Shown in pieces: positions 1 to 6,867 of a DNA stretch of 26,587 nucleotides. Origin of the DNA: CAVRZY01 sp963725415 (GTDB lineage: Bacteria > Acidobacteriota > Terriglobia > Bryobacterales > Bryobacteraceae); assembly GCA_963725415.1 (NCBI GenBank), contig CAVRZY010000068.1, forward strand, positions 1 through 26,587, written 5' to 3'. The translations under genes were made by a program, and so were the position numbers. Position 1 is the stretch's first letter. Every line of letters starts with the position of its first letter. The notes beneath the pieces are model-generated. The model saw nothing but the letters and a program-made list of their open reading frames with translations, was not told the DNA's origin and did not search any database.

Positions 1-120
1 TCTAATGGCTTCTGCGGCGTCATGGTTTCTTATGCTAGCTGCTCAAAGTATCTAAATCTTTCTCAACATGGAGAACCAAATATATGTTTGAATTTTTGGG
101 CCAGAACTCAGGCTGATTAA
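1..120 (+). CDS. C-terminal end of an unidentified protein (partial)
   Basis: Reading from the first base, the frame stays open for 39 codons and ends in TAA at 118-120. The piece is rich in Cys, Asn and aromatic residues and ends in NFWARTQAD. No family is recognisable from so short a tail, and chance openness cannot be excluded. The local sequence is clearly more AT-rich than the rest of the window, which fits accessory DNA. Confidence 0.3.
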   Translation, partial: SNGFCGVMVSYASCSKYLNLSQHGEPNICLNFWARTQAD

Positions 121-190
121 GCGTGTGGAAGGGGTGAATTCTCTTGAGTAAGATGACTGACACACGAGGAGCATGGATTGTGGAATCAGT

Positions 191-235
191 TTGTCAAGAA
201 ACCTTGACTGACGCTTAGTCAAGAAACGTTGACAA
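191..235. promoter_or_regulatory. tandem palindromic operator-like site
   Basis: Two copies of a 16-bp site (193-208 and 218-233) lie 25 bp apart. The copies are GTCAAG-AAAC-CTTGAC, a perfect inverted repeat, and GTCAAG-AAAC-GTTGAC. The four TTGAC half-sites alternate in orientation. CTTGACT (203-209) and AGTCAAG (217-223) also pair, as do the outer ends TTGTCAA and TTGACAA. The last half-site makes a TTGACA -35-like hexamer at 229-234, but no convincing -10 follows. It looks like a binding site for a dimeric repressor controlling the small gene at 283; that role is inferred from position. Confidence 0.4.
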
Positions 236-282
236 AAACTCCTTTTAGCATGATTGAAGTAAACTAAACACAGTCATGATAT

Positions 283-390
283 ATGGAAAAATTAAAACTC
301 CTGACTATTGCCTTCGTATTCCTGTTTCTAATCACTGTTTTCGTATCAACTGGTTCTAGACCTGCGGAAATATTCCGACGCAATTGGTAA
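283..390 (+). CDS. 35-residue hydrophobic membrane peptide (hypothetical)
   Basis: ATG at 283 opens a 35-codon frame ending in TAA at 388-390. The peptide has a Lys-containing start (MEKLKLL), one uninterrupted hydrophobic stretch at about residues 6-23 (TIAFVFLFLITVFVS) and a short Arg-rich tail (RPAEIFRRNW). This is the layout of a single-pass small membrane protein or of a type I toxin-like peptide. No good Shine-Dalgarno sequence is visible, so translation is uncertain. The tandem palindromic site about 50 bp upstream supports regulated expression. The function is unknown. Confidence 0.38.
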   Translation: MEKLKLLTIAFVFLFLITVFVSTGSRPAEIFRRNW

Positions 391-445
391 TGCTTGCCAT
401 CACATGGCTCAAACATCACCTAAATACCGATACGCAGCATGATCT

Positions 446-463
446 CCATCCACGAGTGGATGG
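446..463. repeat. perfect 18-bp palindrome
   Basis: CCATCCAC (446-453) and GTGGATGG (456-463) are exact reverse complements separated by GA. There is no T-run on either side, so a protein-binding site is more likely than a terminator. It lies in the gene-poor stretch between the small hydrophobic ORF and the 3' end of the minus-strand gene at 556-1296. Nothing else is recognised in 391-555. Confidence 0.4.
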
Positions 464-555
464 ACGACTAAACGTACCTGATTAGTTTGTTCGTTTACCT
501 GTAATGCTACTGCACCGCCCGTGTACCGAAGCTCCAGAGCGTTTAGCTTTGGCGG

Positions 556-1296
556 TTAGTGCGCGTAAATGCTGAGCCCTAATTCACGCGGAATCAGATC
601 GACTGCATTTAAGCTGGTTTGTCCGCCGTGATGGTGCAAATAATCACCGGCTTCCGAGGCGATGATGGCTTCCAAGGTCGAACGGCCAAAGACCAGGCAC
701 TGTTTGCCGGTGTTTTCGTCCTGACCCACGATGATTTCGGCCTCTTTCAATTCCCGATGAAATTCTGGATCCCTCAGTTCCCACATCCTTTCCGGTCTGC
801 CACGGGGGAGGTCTTTGGCTAGTTCACCTTGAATTTCTTCCCAGACGCGGAAATCTAGCATCACCGTTCGGGCACCTGATTCTGACGGCTCGCGGCCGAC
901 GAATTGGATTGCTTCTACCATGAGTCGTTTCATGTTTTCTTTGCCGACCAGCGCGCAGACCAGCGAGCAGAACTGATAAGGCCGAACCCCGAAAGATTCC
1001 AAGAGACGGTTCAGGTCTTCTTTCGAGAGTACCTTGCAGTCGAGTTCCACCAGATAACTATCCCAGTCTGCGAAGGCCCATTTCAGCGCAGACATGACCC
1101 GCCAGGTGTAGCGTCTCTCTAACGGCAGGGCCGCTAGTTCCGCAATTGCAGCCTTTGATGGTCGTTCGCGGCGCGCCAGATCAACGCAAAACTTCCCATA
1201 TACCGGATCGGTTGTCGCGGCGATCTCTTCGGCCTTCGATTCAAATTTCAGGTCGCTTAGTTTGAACCTCCTGACCTTGGATTCATTTTCACTCAT
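556..1296 (-). CDS. hypothetical protein, 246 aa
   Basis: The frame could begin 12 codons earlier, but the second Met (MSENESKVRRF) is preferred because AAAGGA sits about 10 bases upstream of it. The protein is soluble and charged, mixed alpha/beta, with no signal peptide or membrane segment. The N-terminal half is helix-like and Leu/Ala/Glu-rich; the C-terminal part holds a basic patch (PRGRPERMW) and ends in PRELGLSIYAH. No known domain is recognised. It is the last gene of a minus-strand series of four and is separated from the previous one by a stem-loop at 1383-1425, so it may be transcribed with that series or independently. Cargo of the putative integrated element is the likely context. 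Confidence 0.6.
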   Translation of the reverse strand: MSENESKVRRFKLSDLKFESKAEEIAATTDPVYGKFCVDLARRERPSKAAIAELAALPLERRYTWRVMSALKWAFADWDSYLVELDCKVLSKEDLNRLLESFGVRPYQFCSLVCALVGKENMKRLMVEAIQFVGREPSESGARTVMLDFRVWEEIQGELAKDLPRGRPERMWELRDPEFHRELKEAEIIVGQDENTGKQCLVFGRSTLEAIIASEAGDYLHHHGGQTSLNAVDLIPRELGLSIYAH

Positions 1297-1382
1297 ATTT
1301 GTCGGTTCCTTTCTGTTTTCGTCACTCCGCATGTTCTCATTTTCCGCTTCTGTTCAGCCCGGCGGTGGCCTTTCAATTCGCC

Positions 1383-1425
1383 GGCCCGCTTCCAGATGGC
1401 CTCCCGGCCGATTTGGAAGCGGGCC
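1383..1425. other. stem-loop between two minus-strand genes
   Basis: GGCCCGCTTCC (1383-1393) pairs perfectly with GGAAGCGGGCC (1415-1425), and the 21-base loop can form a further GGCC/GGCC stem. Neither side carries a U-tract, so this is not a canonical intrinsic terminator. It could be a processing or pausing hairpin separating the genes at 1492-1995 and 556-1296. Confidence 0.45.
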
Positions 1426-1491
1426 TGGGGCGGTTGAATGATGGACATGTCAAAGGCGGTAAGCTCATCCGGGTGCAGTATCGGGGCCGAT

Positions 1492-1995
1492 TCAGGCGGC
1501 TTCCTCGCTTTCTTCGAACTTGAATCCTCGCATGCGGGCGAGTTGCTGTTTCAGGGCGATGAACTCTTCACGGGTGACATCGACTTCCTGTTCGTGGACG
1601 CAACCATCCAGCATGAGTAGCGAGTATTCAATCGGAAGTGGCGTTTCAGTGAGCCAGTCCGGGAGTTCGGTTGCGGTTTCCAGCACGGCGGGCGCCGGCT
1701 GGGTTGGGGACTCGTTATCCATGTGAAAAACCTCCGTGCCGGCAGCTTCTTCGGGTTCGGGGAGCGTGAGGTCAATACCGGAGTTGATGAACCCATTCAC
1801 CCGGCCTACCAGGGCTGCGTGCTCAGCCTCTTCGAGCGATTCCCCGCTTGTCCCCAACGTGATCGGGCCCGGCTCGACGGTCGCTCCACCTTCGAGGCGC
1901 CGGCAGAGCGAGACGCACAGCAGATCGTTGGCCGCGTAGACGGCGGCCAGCGCTTTCAGTTCTGATTGGGTAATGACGTCTTCGACGGTTGGCAT
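1492..1995 (-). CDS. hypothetical protein with ITQxEL / GAxVEPGP motif, 167 aa
   Basis: An upstream Met exists, but the start MPTVEDVITQ is preferred: GAGGAG lies just before it, and the upstream gene's stop codon (TGA, 2003-2005) sits in the same TGAGGAGCAGATG junction, a typical coupled arrangement. Residues 1-60 resemble the neighbouring 90-aa protein: both have ITQxEL, a short helical stretch, then RLxxGAxVEPGPxT. The rest is acidic, with a Pro-rich linker (about residues 78-115) and a C-terminal helix rich in Glu and Lys. There is no signal or membrane segment. The biochemical role is not recognised. Confidence 0.6.
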   Translation of the reverse strand: MPTVEDVITQSELKALAAVYAANDLLCVSLCRRLEGGATVEPGPITLGTSGESLEEAEHAALVGRVNGFINSGIDLTLPEPEEAAGTEVFHMDNESPTQPAPAVLETATELPDWLTETPLPIEYSLLMLDGCVHEQEVDVTREEFIALKQQLARMRGFKFEESEEAA

Positions 1996-2002
1996 CTGCT
2001 CC

Positions 2003-2275
2003 TCACTCCCTCCGCTCGATGGCAACCCCATGATCGAAGGCGTGAATTTCTTCGAGCGGCTCGAATGTCTCACTGGCGATCTCCCCTGTCAGTTCGGCGG
2101 TCAACGGGCCGGGTTCGACTACGGCGCCATGCTTGAGCCGGTGGGCGATTTCCCACACGGCCCGCTCGCCCTGGTTCTTCTGGGCCATGGCGTGTCCCAA
2201 TTCAGCCTGGGTGATCCTGTCAATTTTCGGTTTCGGCGGAGCGCTCGGCTTCGCCGGCTTCGTTGGTTGCTTCAT
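2003..2275 (-). CDS. small hypothetical protein, paralogue of the downstream gene, 90 aa
   Basis: The start is fixed by a strong AAGGAGG six bases before the ATG on the minus strand. The N-terminus is a Lys/Pro-rich tail (KQPTKPAKPSAPPKPK), followed by ITQAEL, a helical segment, RLKHGAVVEPGPLT and an acidic end. The ITQ-to-VEPGP core is shared with the 167-aa product encoded immediately downstream, which points to a local duplication. The two genes are seven bases apart and are probably translated from one message. The function is unknown. Confidence 0.6.
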   Translation of the reverse strand: MKQPTKPAKPSAPPKPKIDRITQAELGHAMAQKNQGERAVWEIAHRLKHGAVVEPGPLTAELTGEIASETFEPLEEIHAFDHGVAIERRE

Positions 2276-2311
2276 GCTTCCTCCTTTAGTTGGTGAAGTT
2301 CGTTTCTGACA

Positions 2312-2629
2312 TCATTGGACCGTGGTTTTCCCCGGCCCGCCGGCCGGTCCCTCCAACGCCTTCCGCAGATCAGCCATCCGGCGCGGCGGAACCTCCAGGG
2401 CCGTCTGCTCCAAGGCTTGACCGCGTGCCACCGGACAAGAGAATAGCCGCATGAACAGCACGCCGCTTCTGTCTCGGGGGTCGTAATCGCCCAGAACCTC
2501 GATCTTGAAATACCTGTGACCCGGCGGGACCTCCGCCAGCAGATGCCGCAGGGCCCGGCCGAGGCGGCGGTGGAAACTGCGGCTGAACTCCAATGCGCCG
2601 GGCGGCAGGAGTTTGGGTTTGCGGGGCAT
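2312..2629 (-). CDS. hypothetical protein, 105 aa
   Basis: First gene of the minus-strand series. A promoter with TTGACA (forward 2673-2678) and TATTCT (forward 2649-2654), 18 bp apart, would start transcripts about 13 bases before the ATG, leaving almost no leader and no obvious Shine-Dalgarno. The protein starts with a basic MPRKPKLLPPG, followed by an Arg-rich helical segment (FHRRLGRALRHLL), a beta-like region (YFKIEVLGDYDPRDRSGVLFMRLF) with a possible folded core, and a Gly/Pro-rich end. No family is recognised. Control by the palindromic sites covering its promoter is inferred. Confidence 0.55.
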   Translation of the reverse strand: MPRKPKLLPPGALEFSRSFHRRLGRALRHLLAEVPPGHRYFKIEVLGDYDPRDRSGVLFMRLFSCPVARGQALEQTALEVPPRRMADLRKALEGPAGGPGKTTVQ

Positions 2630-2638
2630 GGCAGATCC

Positions 2639-2714
2639 GTTCTGCTATAGAATAGCAGAACCGTTCTGGCAGTGTCAATAGGAATTGACACCGAAGCCAA
2701 AACCGTTCTACTAT
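2639..2714. promoter_or_regulatory. divergent promoter pair with GTTCTRCTAT operator half-sites
   Basis: The two -35 boxes are back to back: TGTCAA at 2673-2678 (minus-strand TTGACA) and TTGACA at 2685-2690 (plus). Each is followed at 18 bp by a -10: TATTCT on minus (2649-2654) and TACTAT on plus (2709-2714). A 10-bp motif overlaps both -10 elements: GTTCTGCTAT (2639-2648), its inverted copy (2652-2661) and GTTCTACTAT (2705-2714). A further GTTCTG at 2663-2668 pairs with CAGAAC at 2656-2661. A single repressor could therefore shut both promoters; the ribbon-helix-helix protein encoded at 2894 is the nearest candidate (inferred). Confidence 0.6.
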
Positions 2715-2721
2715 GATGGTG

Positions 2722-2892
2722 ATGGCAAGAAAGAAGTCTGTGCTTCGCCAGCACCTATCGAGACTCGGCAAGAAGGGCGGGCCGAAGGGCGGCAAGGCCC
2801 GGATGCAAGCTCTGACGGCGGAGGAACGGCGGGAACTGGGCCGCAAAGGTGCCCTGGCCCGGTGGGGAAAGCCGAAGCCGAAGGGGGCCTGA
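2722..2892 (+). CDS. small basic Gly/Lys-rich protein, 56 aa
   Basis: Three ATGs (2713, 2716, 2722) crowd the start. The promoter's -10 ends at 2714, so transcription should begin near 2721, which makes ATG 2722 (MARKKSVLRQ) the first usable start on an essentially leaderless mRNA; 2716 is the in-frame alternative. The protein is very basic, with LGKKGGPKGGKARMQALT followed by AEERRELGRKGALARWGK. The second part resembles a short alpha-helical motif seen in many small bacterial proteins next to DNA-binding regulators. A nucleic-acid-binding role is plausible but unproven. The stop and the next start are one base apart, so it forms a tight pair with the following gene. Confidence 0.6.
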   Translation: MARKKSVLRQHLSRLGKKGGPKGGKARMQALTAEERRELGRKGALARWGKPKPKGA

Positions 2893-2893
2893 G

Positions 2894-3067
2894 ATGGCCG
2901 AGCCCCAGACTCCGAAGCAGATGGTTCACATGCGCCTGGAACAGCCTCTCCTGAAGCGCCTGGATGACTTCCGGCTCAAGCATCGCTTCGATTCCCGGAC
3001 CGCAGCGGCCCGATGGCTTCTGGAGTGGGCCCTGTCGCAAAACCCCAAGCCGAAGCCGCCGGCCTAA
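2894..3067 (+). CDS. ribbon-helix-helix (CopG/Arc-type) DNA-binding protein, 57 aa
   Basis: MAEPQTPKQM starts one base after the previous stop. Residues about 9-16 (QMVHMRLE) form the expected beta-strand, followed by helix 1 (QPLLKRLDDFRLKHRF), a turn (DSRT) and helix 2 (AAARWLLEWALSQ), then a Pro/Lys tail. Pattern and length are those of dimeric RHH repressors, which usually bind short palindromes at their own promoter. The repeated GTTCTRCTAT sites about 200 bp upstream are the obvious target. It could equally act as an antitoxin or plasmid/phage regulator; no toxin is recognised beside it. Confidence 0.7.
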   Translation: MAEPQTPKQMVHMRLEQPLLKRLDDFRLKHRFDSRTAAARWLLEWALSQNPKPKPPA

Positions 3068-3118
3068 CAGCTTTCGCCCGCGGCCAATTCCGGGAATTTC
3101 GACTCCGAAATGAAAGTC

Positions 3119-3142
3119 CGAGGTAGCCACCGAGGTAGCCAC
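3119..3142 (+). repeat. 12-bp tandem direct repeat
   Basis: CGAGGTAGCCAC occurs twice without a gap (3119-3130 and 3131-3142). It lies about 90 bp from the inverted-repeat core at 3231-3256. Short direct repeats at this distance are typical of arm-type integrase sites in tyrosine-recombinase attachment regions. Only the repeat itself is seen; the function is inferred. No gene is seen in 3068-3230. Confidence 0.4.
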
Positions 3143-3230
3143 GGGGATAGAAAAGGCACGTTTCCTGTAGACGTGGTAGAATATTCTGGTTACTAGGGTG
3201 TTGAAAATAGACGCGGAGTTACGTAAGAGA

Positions 3231-3256
3231 CTGATTACAAAGGATTTTGTAATCAG
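3231..3256. repeat. 11-bp inverted repeat, recombinase core-site-like
   Basis: CTGATTACAAA (3231-3241) and TTTGTAATCAG (3246-3256) are perfect reverse complements around a 4-bp centre, GGAT. The right arm is the anticodon-loop and 3' anticodon-stem sequence of a tRNA-Thr(TGT). Inverted arms of about 11 bp flanking a short crossover region inside the anticodon loop are the standard core architecture for tyrosine integrases that target tRNA genes. Confidence 0.5.
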
Positions 3257-3290
3257 AGGGTCGGGGGTTCAAGTCCCTCCGCCAGCTCCA
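3246..3290 (+). pseudogene. 3' fragment of tRNA-Thr(TGT) (attachment-site remnant)
   Basis: From the anticodon loop TTTGTAA onward the sequence is a normal tRNA: 3' anticodon stem, variable loop, T-arm GGGGG-TTCAAGT-CCCTC, acceptor strand CGCCAGC, discriminator T and CCA. The 5' acceptor strand (GCTGGCG expected), D-arm and 5' anticodon stem are not found upstream. In the E. coli order thrU(TGT)-tyrU-glyT-thrT(GGT)-tufB this position belongs to tRNA-Thr(TGT). The fragment is therefore best explained as the distal copy left when an element integrated into that tRNA; the intact copy should lie at the element's other end, outside the window. Confidence 0.6.
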
Positions 3291-3339
3291 GGTTGCGTTC
3301 CCGTCAATCTGAGGCGTCTTGGAGACGGGCGACAGGGTC

Positions 3340-3428
3340 GGACGGGTGGCCGAGCGGTTAATGGCAGCAGACTGTAAATCTGCCGCCCCTTGCGGGCTAC
3401 GGAGGTTCGAATCCTCCCCCGTCCACCA
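3340..3428 (+). tRNA. tRNA-Tyr (GTA)
   Basis: Class II tRNA with a long variable arm. The acceptor GGACGGG pairs with CCCGTCC, the anticodon loop CTGTAAA has GTA at 3374-3376, the T-loop is TTCGAAT, and CCA is encoded. It occupies the tyrU position of the tufB tRNA cluster. The original promoter of this cluster would lie upstream of the disrupted tRNA-Thr(TGT); no convincing promoter is seen in 3291-3339. Confidence 0.95.
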
Positions 3429-3448
3429 GAGTTAAAGCGAGTTTTCGG

Positions 3449-3524
<76 letters not shown>

Positions 3525-3588
3525 GATTCTCCGTCCCGCCTGCTGTAGAAACGCGGACAGAAAAAGAGGCTTTTTGAGGGTTCCATAA

Positions 3589-4776
<1,188 letters not shown>

Positions 4777-4785
4777 GAGCAGGCT

Positions 4786-4850
4786 GTAGCTTGTAGCCTG
4801 TAGCCTGTGGGACACCACGGGCGGCAACTACAAGCTACAGGCTACGAGCT
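4786..4850 (+). repeat. GTAGCYT heptamer array forming an imperfect hairpin (tuf-rpmG)
   Basis: The left arm has the tandem heptamers GTAGCTT, GTAGCCT, GTAGCCT (4786-4806). The right arm carries the complementary units CTACAAG, CTACAGG, CTACGAG (4828-4848). The arms pair over about 19 bases with a GC-rich loop. The array fills the gap between the tuf stop and the rpmG ribosome binding region. The same unit recurs at 6190-6264 and 8126-8195. Confidence 0.75.
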
Positions 4851-4857
4851 AAGAAAG

Positions 4858-5010
4858 ATGCCACGCGAGATCATCACCTTTCAGTGCACCGAGTGCAAGA
4901 GGCGCAACTACACCCGCACCAAGAACAAGAAGACGGCCTCGGACCGGCTGGAGTTCAAAAAGTATTGCCCCTTCTGCCGGAAGCACCTACTGCACAAGGA
5001 GATCAAGTAA
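4858..5010 (+). CDS. rpmG: 50S ribosomal protein L33
   Basis: 50 residues beginning MPREIITFQC. A zinc-binding set is present: CTEC near the N-terminus and CPFC near the C-terminus, the cysteine-containing (C+) form of L33. The frame is open further upstream, but that extension runs through the heptamer array and is not protein-like; start 4858 matches the family. The position between tuf and tRNA-Trp/secE is conserved in many bacteria. L33 sits near the E-site of the large subunit. Confidence 0.95.
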   Translation: MPREIITFQCTECKRRNYTRTKNKKTASDRLEFKKYCPFCRKHLLHKEIK

Positions 5011-5091
5011 ACTAAGAGAAGAAGCTTCCAACCCGGCGGCAGGAGTGGTGCTTGAAGGGAACCGTTTCTGGAGGGCTGAGGGCTCTCCCGC

Positions 5092-5166
5092 AGGGGCGTA
5101 GGTTTAACGGTAGACCGGCGGTCTCCAAAACCGCGAGTGGGGGTTCGAATCCCTCCGCCCCTGCCA
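5092..5166 (+). tRNA. tRNA-Trp (CCA)
   Basis: A 75-nt cloverleaf with acceptor AGGGGCG/CGCCCCT, anticodon stem GCGGT/ACCGC, loop CTCCAAA with CCA at 5125-5127, T-loop TTCGAAT and encoded CCA end. It lies between rpmG and secE, a conserved placement. A small GC-rich hairpin (GGCCCG 5181-5186 with CGGGCC 5194-5199) follows and may help processing. Confidence 0.95.
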
Positions 5167-5235
5167 GTAAGGTGCCTGGGGGCCCGGCCGCTGCGGGCCT
5201 GAGACAGGCAGTTAACATGGAAAACAAGTCGTTAC

Positions 5236-5454
5236 TTGAGAAAGATCAAGCAGTGGCCGGTCGGCCTGAAGAACTATTTTCAGGAACTACATCTGGAGAT
5301 GCGGCGCGTCACCTGGCCCAGCCGCAAGCAGGTTCAGGCCACCACCCTGGTGGTGATCCTGACGGTGTTCGCCTTCGCCGCGTATTTCTTCGTGGTCGAT
5401 TTTGCGCTGGCACGAACGATCGGCAAGATTTTCAGCGCCTTCGCCAGGACCTAG
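5236..5454 (+). CDS. secE: preprotein translocase subunit SecE
   Basis: Small single-span subunit of the SecYEG channel, 72 residues. The signature EMRRVTWPSRKQV lies at about 21-33 and one transmembrane helix at about 36-54. The only start in this frame is TTG at 5236, with a weak upstream RBS; the frame is closed at 5200-5202. An ATG at 5217 in another frame would encode MENKSLLEK, which would join naturally to IKQWPVGLKNYF after a one-base deletion near 5240-5246. The true N-terminus may therefore be hidden by an indel. nusG begins 10 bases after the stop. Confidence 0.88.
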   Translation: MRKIKQWPVGLKNYFQELHLEMRRVTWPSRKQVQATTLVVILTVFAFAAYFFVVDFALARTIGKIFSAFART

Positions 5455-5464
5455 ACCGAGCGAT

Positions 5465-6185
5465 ATGGCAGACGAAGAACAGCTCGAACTCCCAGTGGAC
5501 GAAGGTCCGACGGAAGCCCTTCCGCAGCCGCCGGAGGCGCCGCAGCTCGCAGGCCAGAGCCAGGGAGCAGGAAACCCAGGCGGAGCCCGCGCCGGAGCTG
5601 ATAAGGGAACCAGCCGTCCCGGAACCCTCCCCGGCGCCCGCGGCCGAGGTCCCCTCCTCCAGGCAGTGGTATATCATTCACACTTACTCGGGCTTCGAGC
5701 AGAAGGTGGCGGACTCGTTGCGGGGCCGCGCCCAAGCCTTCGGGTTCGCCGACAAGATCGGCCAAATCCTCATTCCTACCGAAGAAGTCGTCGAAGTCCG
5801 CAGCGGCCGCAAGGTCACCAGCAAGCGCCTGATGTATCCGGGCTACGTGCTGGTGGAAATGGAAATGAACGACGACCTCTGGCACGCCGTCAAATCCACA
5901 CCCCGCGTGACCGGGTTTGTGGGCGGTGGGAATACGCCTGTGCCCCTCAGCGCCACCGAGGTCAACGATATTCTCTATCGCCAGGCAACTTCCGCCGAGC
6001 GGCCGCGTCCCAAGCAGACCTTCGAGAAGAACGAGACGGTTCGCATCAACGACGGGCCTTTTACCAACTTCTCGGGCAAGGTGGACGAAGTCAACTCGGA
6101 GCGTAACACGGTGCGGGTCCTGGTCACCATTTTCGGGCGCGCTACCCCGGTCGAACTGGAGTTCGGGCAGGTGGAAAAGATTTGA
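5465..6185 (+). CDS. nusG: transcription termination/antitermination protein NusG (apparent frameshift)
   Basis: NusG binds RNA polymerase and couples it to Rho or the ribosome. The conserved NGN domain starts at RQWYIIHTYSGFEQKVADSL and includes LMYPGYVLVEM; the KOW domain is near the C-terminus (ETVRINDGPFTNFSGKV). That part has no start codon in its own frame. ATG 5465 opens MADEEQLELPVDEG, an acidic Pro/Glu-rich N-terminal extension, in a different frame; the two halves join if one base is removed between about 5530 and 5580. The corrected length is about 239 aa. The most likely cause is a sequencing or assembly insertion, since nusG is essential in most bacteria. Confidence 0.9.
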
Positions 6186-6189
6186 GGAG

Positions 6190-6264
6190 CCTGTAGCCTG
6201 TAGCTTGTAGCCTGTGGGCGGTGGAGCGCGTCCCACAAGCTGCATGCTACCAGCTACAAGCCAC
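6190..6264 (+). repeat. GTAGCYT heptamer array forming a hairpin (nusG-rplK)
   Basis: The left arm (6190-6218) has GTAGCCT, GTAGCTT, GTAGCCT and ends in GTGGG. The right arm (6232-6264) begins CCCACAAGC and carries degenerate complementary units. The arms align over about 29 positions with several mismatches, giving a long hairpin directly between the nusG stop and the rplK ribosome binding site. Confidence 0.75.
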
Positions 6265-6275
6265 TTGAGGTTTGA

Positions 6276-6704
6276 ATGGCAAAGAAAGTTACCGCACAAG
6301 TGAAACTCCAAATACCGGCAGGCAAGGCCACCCCCGCCCCTCCGGTGGGCACCGCGCTGGGTCCCCAGGGCGTCAATATCGGGGAGTTCTGCAAGGCCTT
6401 CAACGCCAAGACTTCCGCCAAGGACCAGGAGGGGCTGATTATTCCGGTCGTCATCACCATCTACTCGGATCGTTCCTTTACTTTCGTTACCAAGACTCCG
6501 CCCGTCCCGGTGCTGATCAAACGCGCCGTGAGCTTGGCAAAGGGGTCCCCTGAGCCGAACAAGACCAAGGTCGGCAAGATCACCCAGAAGCAGATCGAGG
6601 AGATCGCCAAGCTGAAAATGCCCGATCTGAACTGCTTCTCCCTGGATGCGGCCGCAGCCTGCGTGAAAGGCACGGCCCGCAGCATGGGGGTGGACGTGAT
6701 CTGA
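6276..6704 (+). CDS. rplK: 50S ribosomal protein L11
   Basis: 142 residues, the usual length. The N-terminal domain has the Pro-rich helix PAGKATPAPPVGTALGPQGVN, site of thiopeptide and release-factor interaction. The C-terminal rRNA-binding domain includes GKITQKQIEEIAKLKMPDLN and GTARSMGVDV. Start 6276 follows GAGG at 6267-6270. L11 forms the GTPase-associated centre with L10 and L12, encoded further on in this operon. Confidence 0.98.
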   Translation: MAKKVTAQVKLQIPAGKATPAPPVGTALGPQGVNIGEFCKAFNAKTSAKDQEGLIIPVVITIYSDRSFTFVTKTPPVPVLIKRAVSLAKGSPEPNKTKVGKITQKQIEEIAKLKMPDLNCFSLDAAAACVKGTARSMGVDVI

Positions 6705-6705
6705 G

Positions 6706-6766
6706 AGCCATCAGCCCTCAGCAACTGCTGTGCGGGCTGAGGACTGACGGCTGACGGCTTGTTTTT
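6706..6766 (+). terminator. repeat-derived hairpin followed by a T-run (rplK-rplA)
   Basis: AGCCATCAGCCCTCAGC (6706-6722) pairs with GCTGAGGACTGACGGCT (6736-6752) at 15 of 17 positions. The right side continues as GACGGCTTG and then TTTTT (6762-6766). The units are degenerate heptamers of the CAGCCNT/CTGACGG type, different from the GTAGCYT family. The T-run 10 bases after the stem makes partial intrinsic termination or attenuation possible. A weak TATACT (6769-6774) just beyond could restart transcription. Confidence 0.45.
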
Positions 6767-6867
6767 GTTATACTGGTTCTTCACCGAAACGTTGAGTCGC
6801 ACTCCCTGTCTCAGTGGGAGGCGGAGGCCTGACCGGCTGAAGCCGTCTGCACCAATGAGGAAATAGC

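Noticed and set aside
2685..2954. Plus-strand frame covering the divergent promoter and both small genes
   Set aside because: It would start within the promoter -35 and overlaps two better supported genes in other frames with good junctions.
5052..5464. Single long frame running through tRNA-Trp and secE into nusG
   Set aside because: It crosses a tRNA and another gene; only the nusG part is protein-like, and its real N-terminus lies in another frame at 5465.
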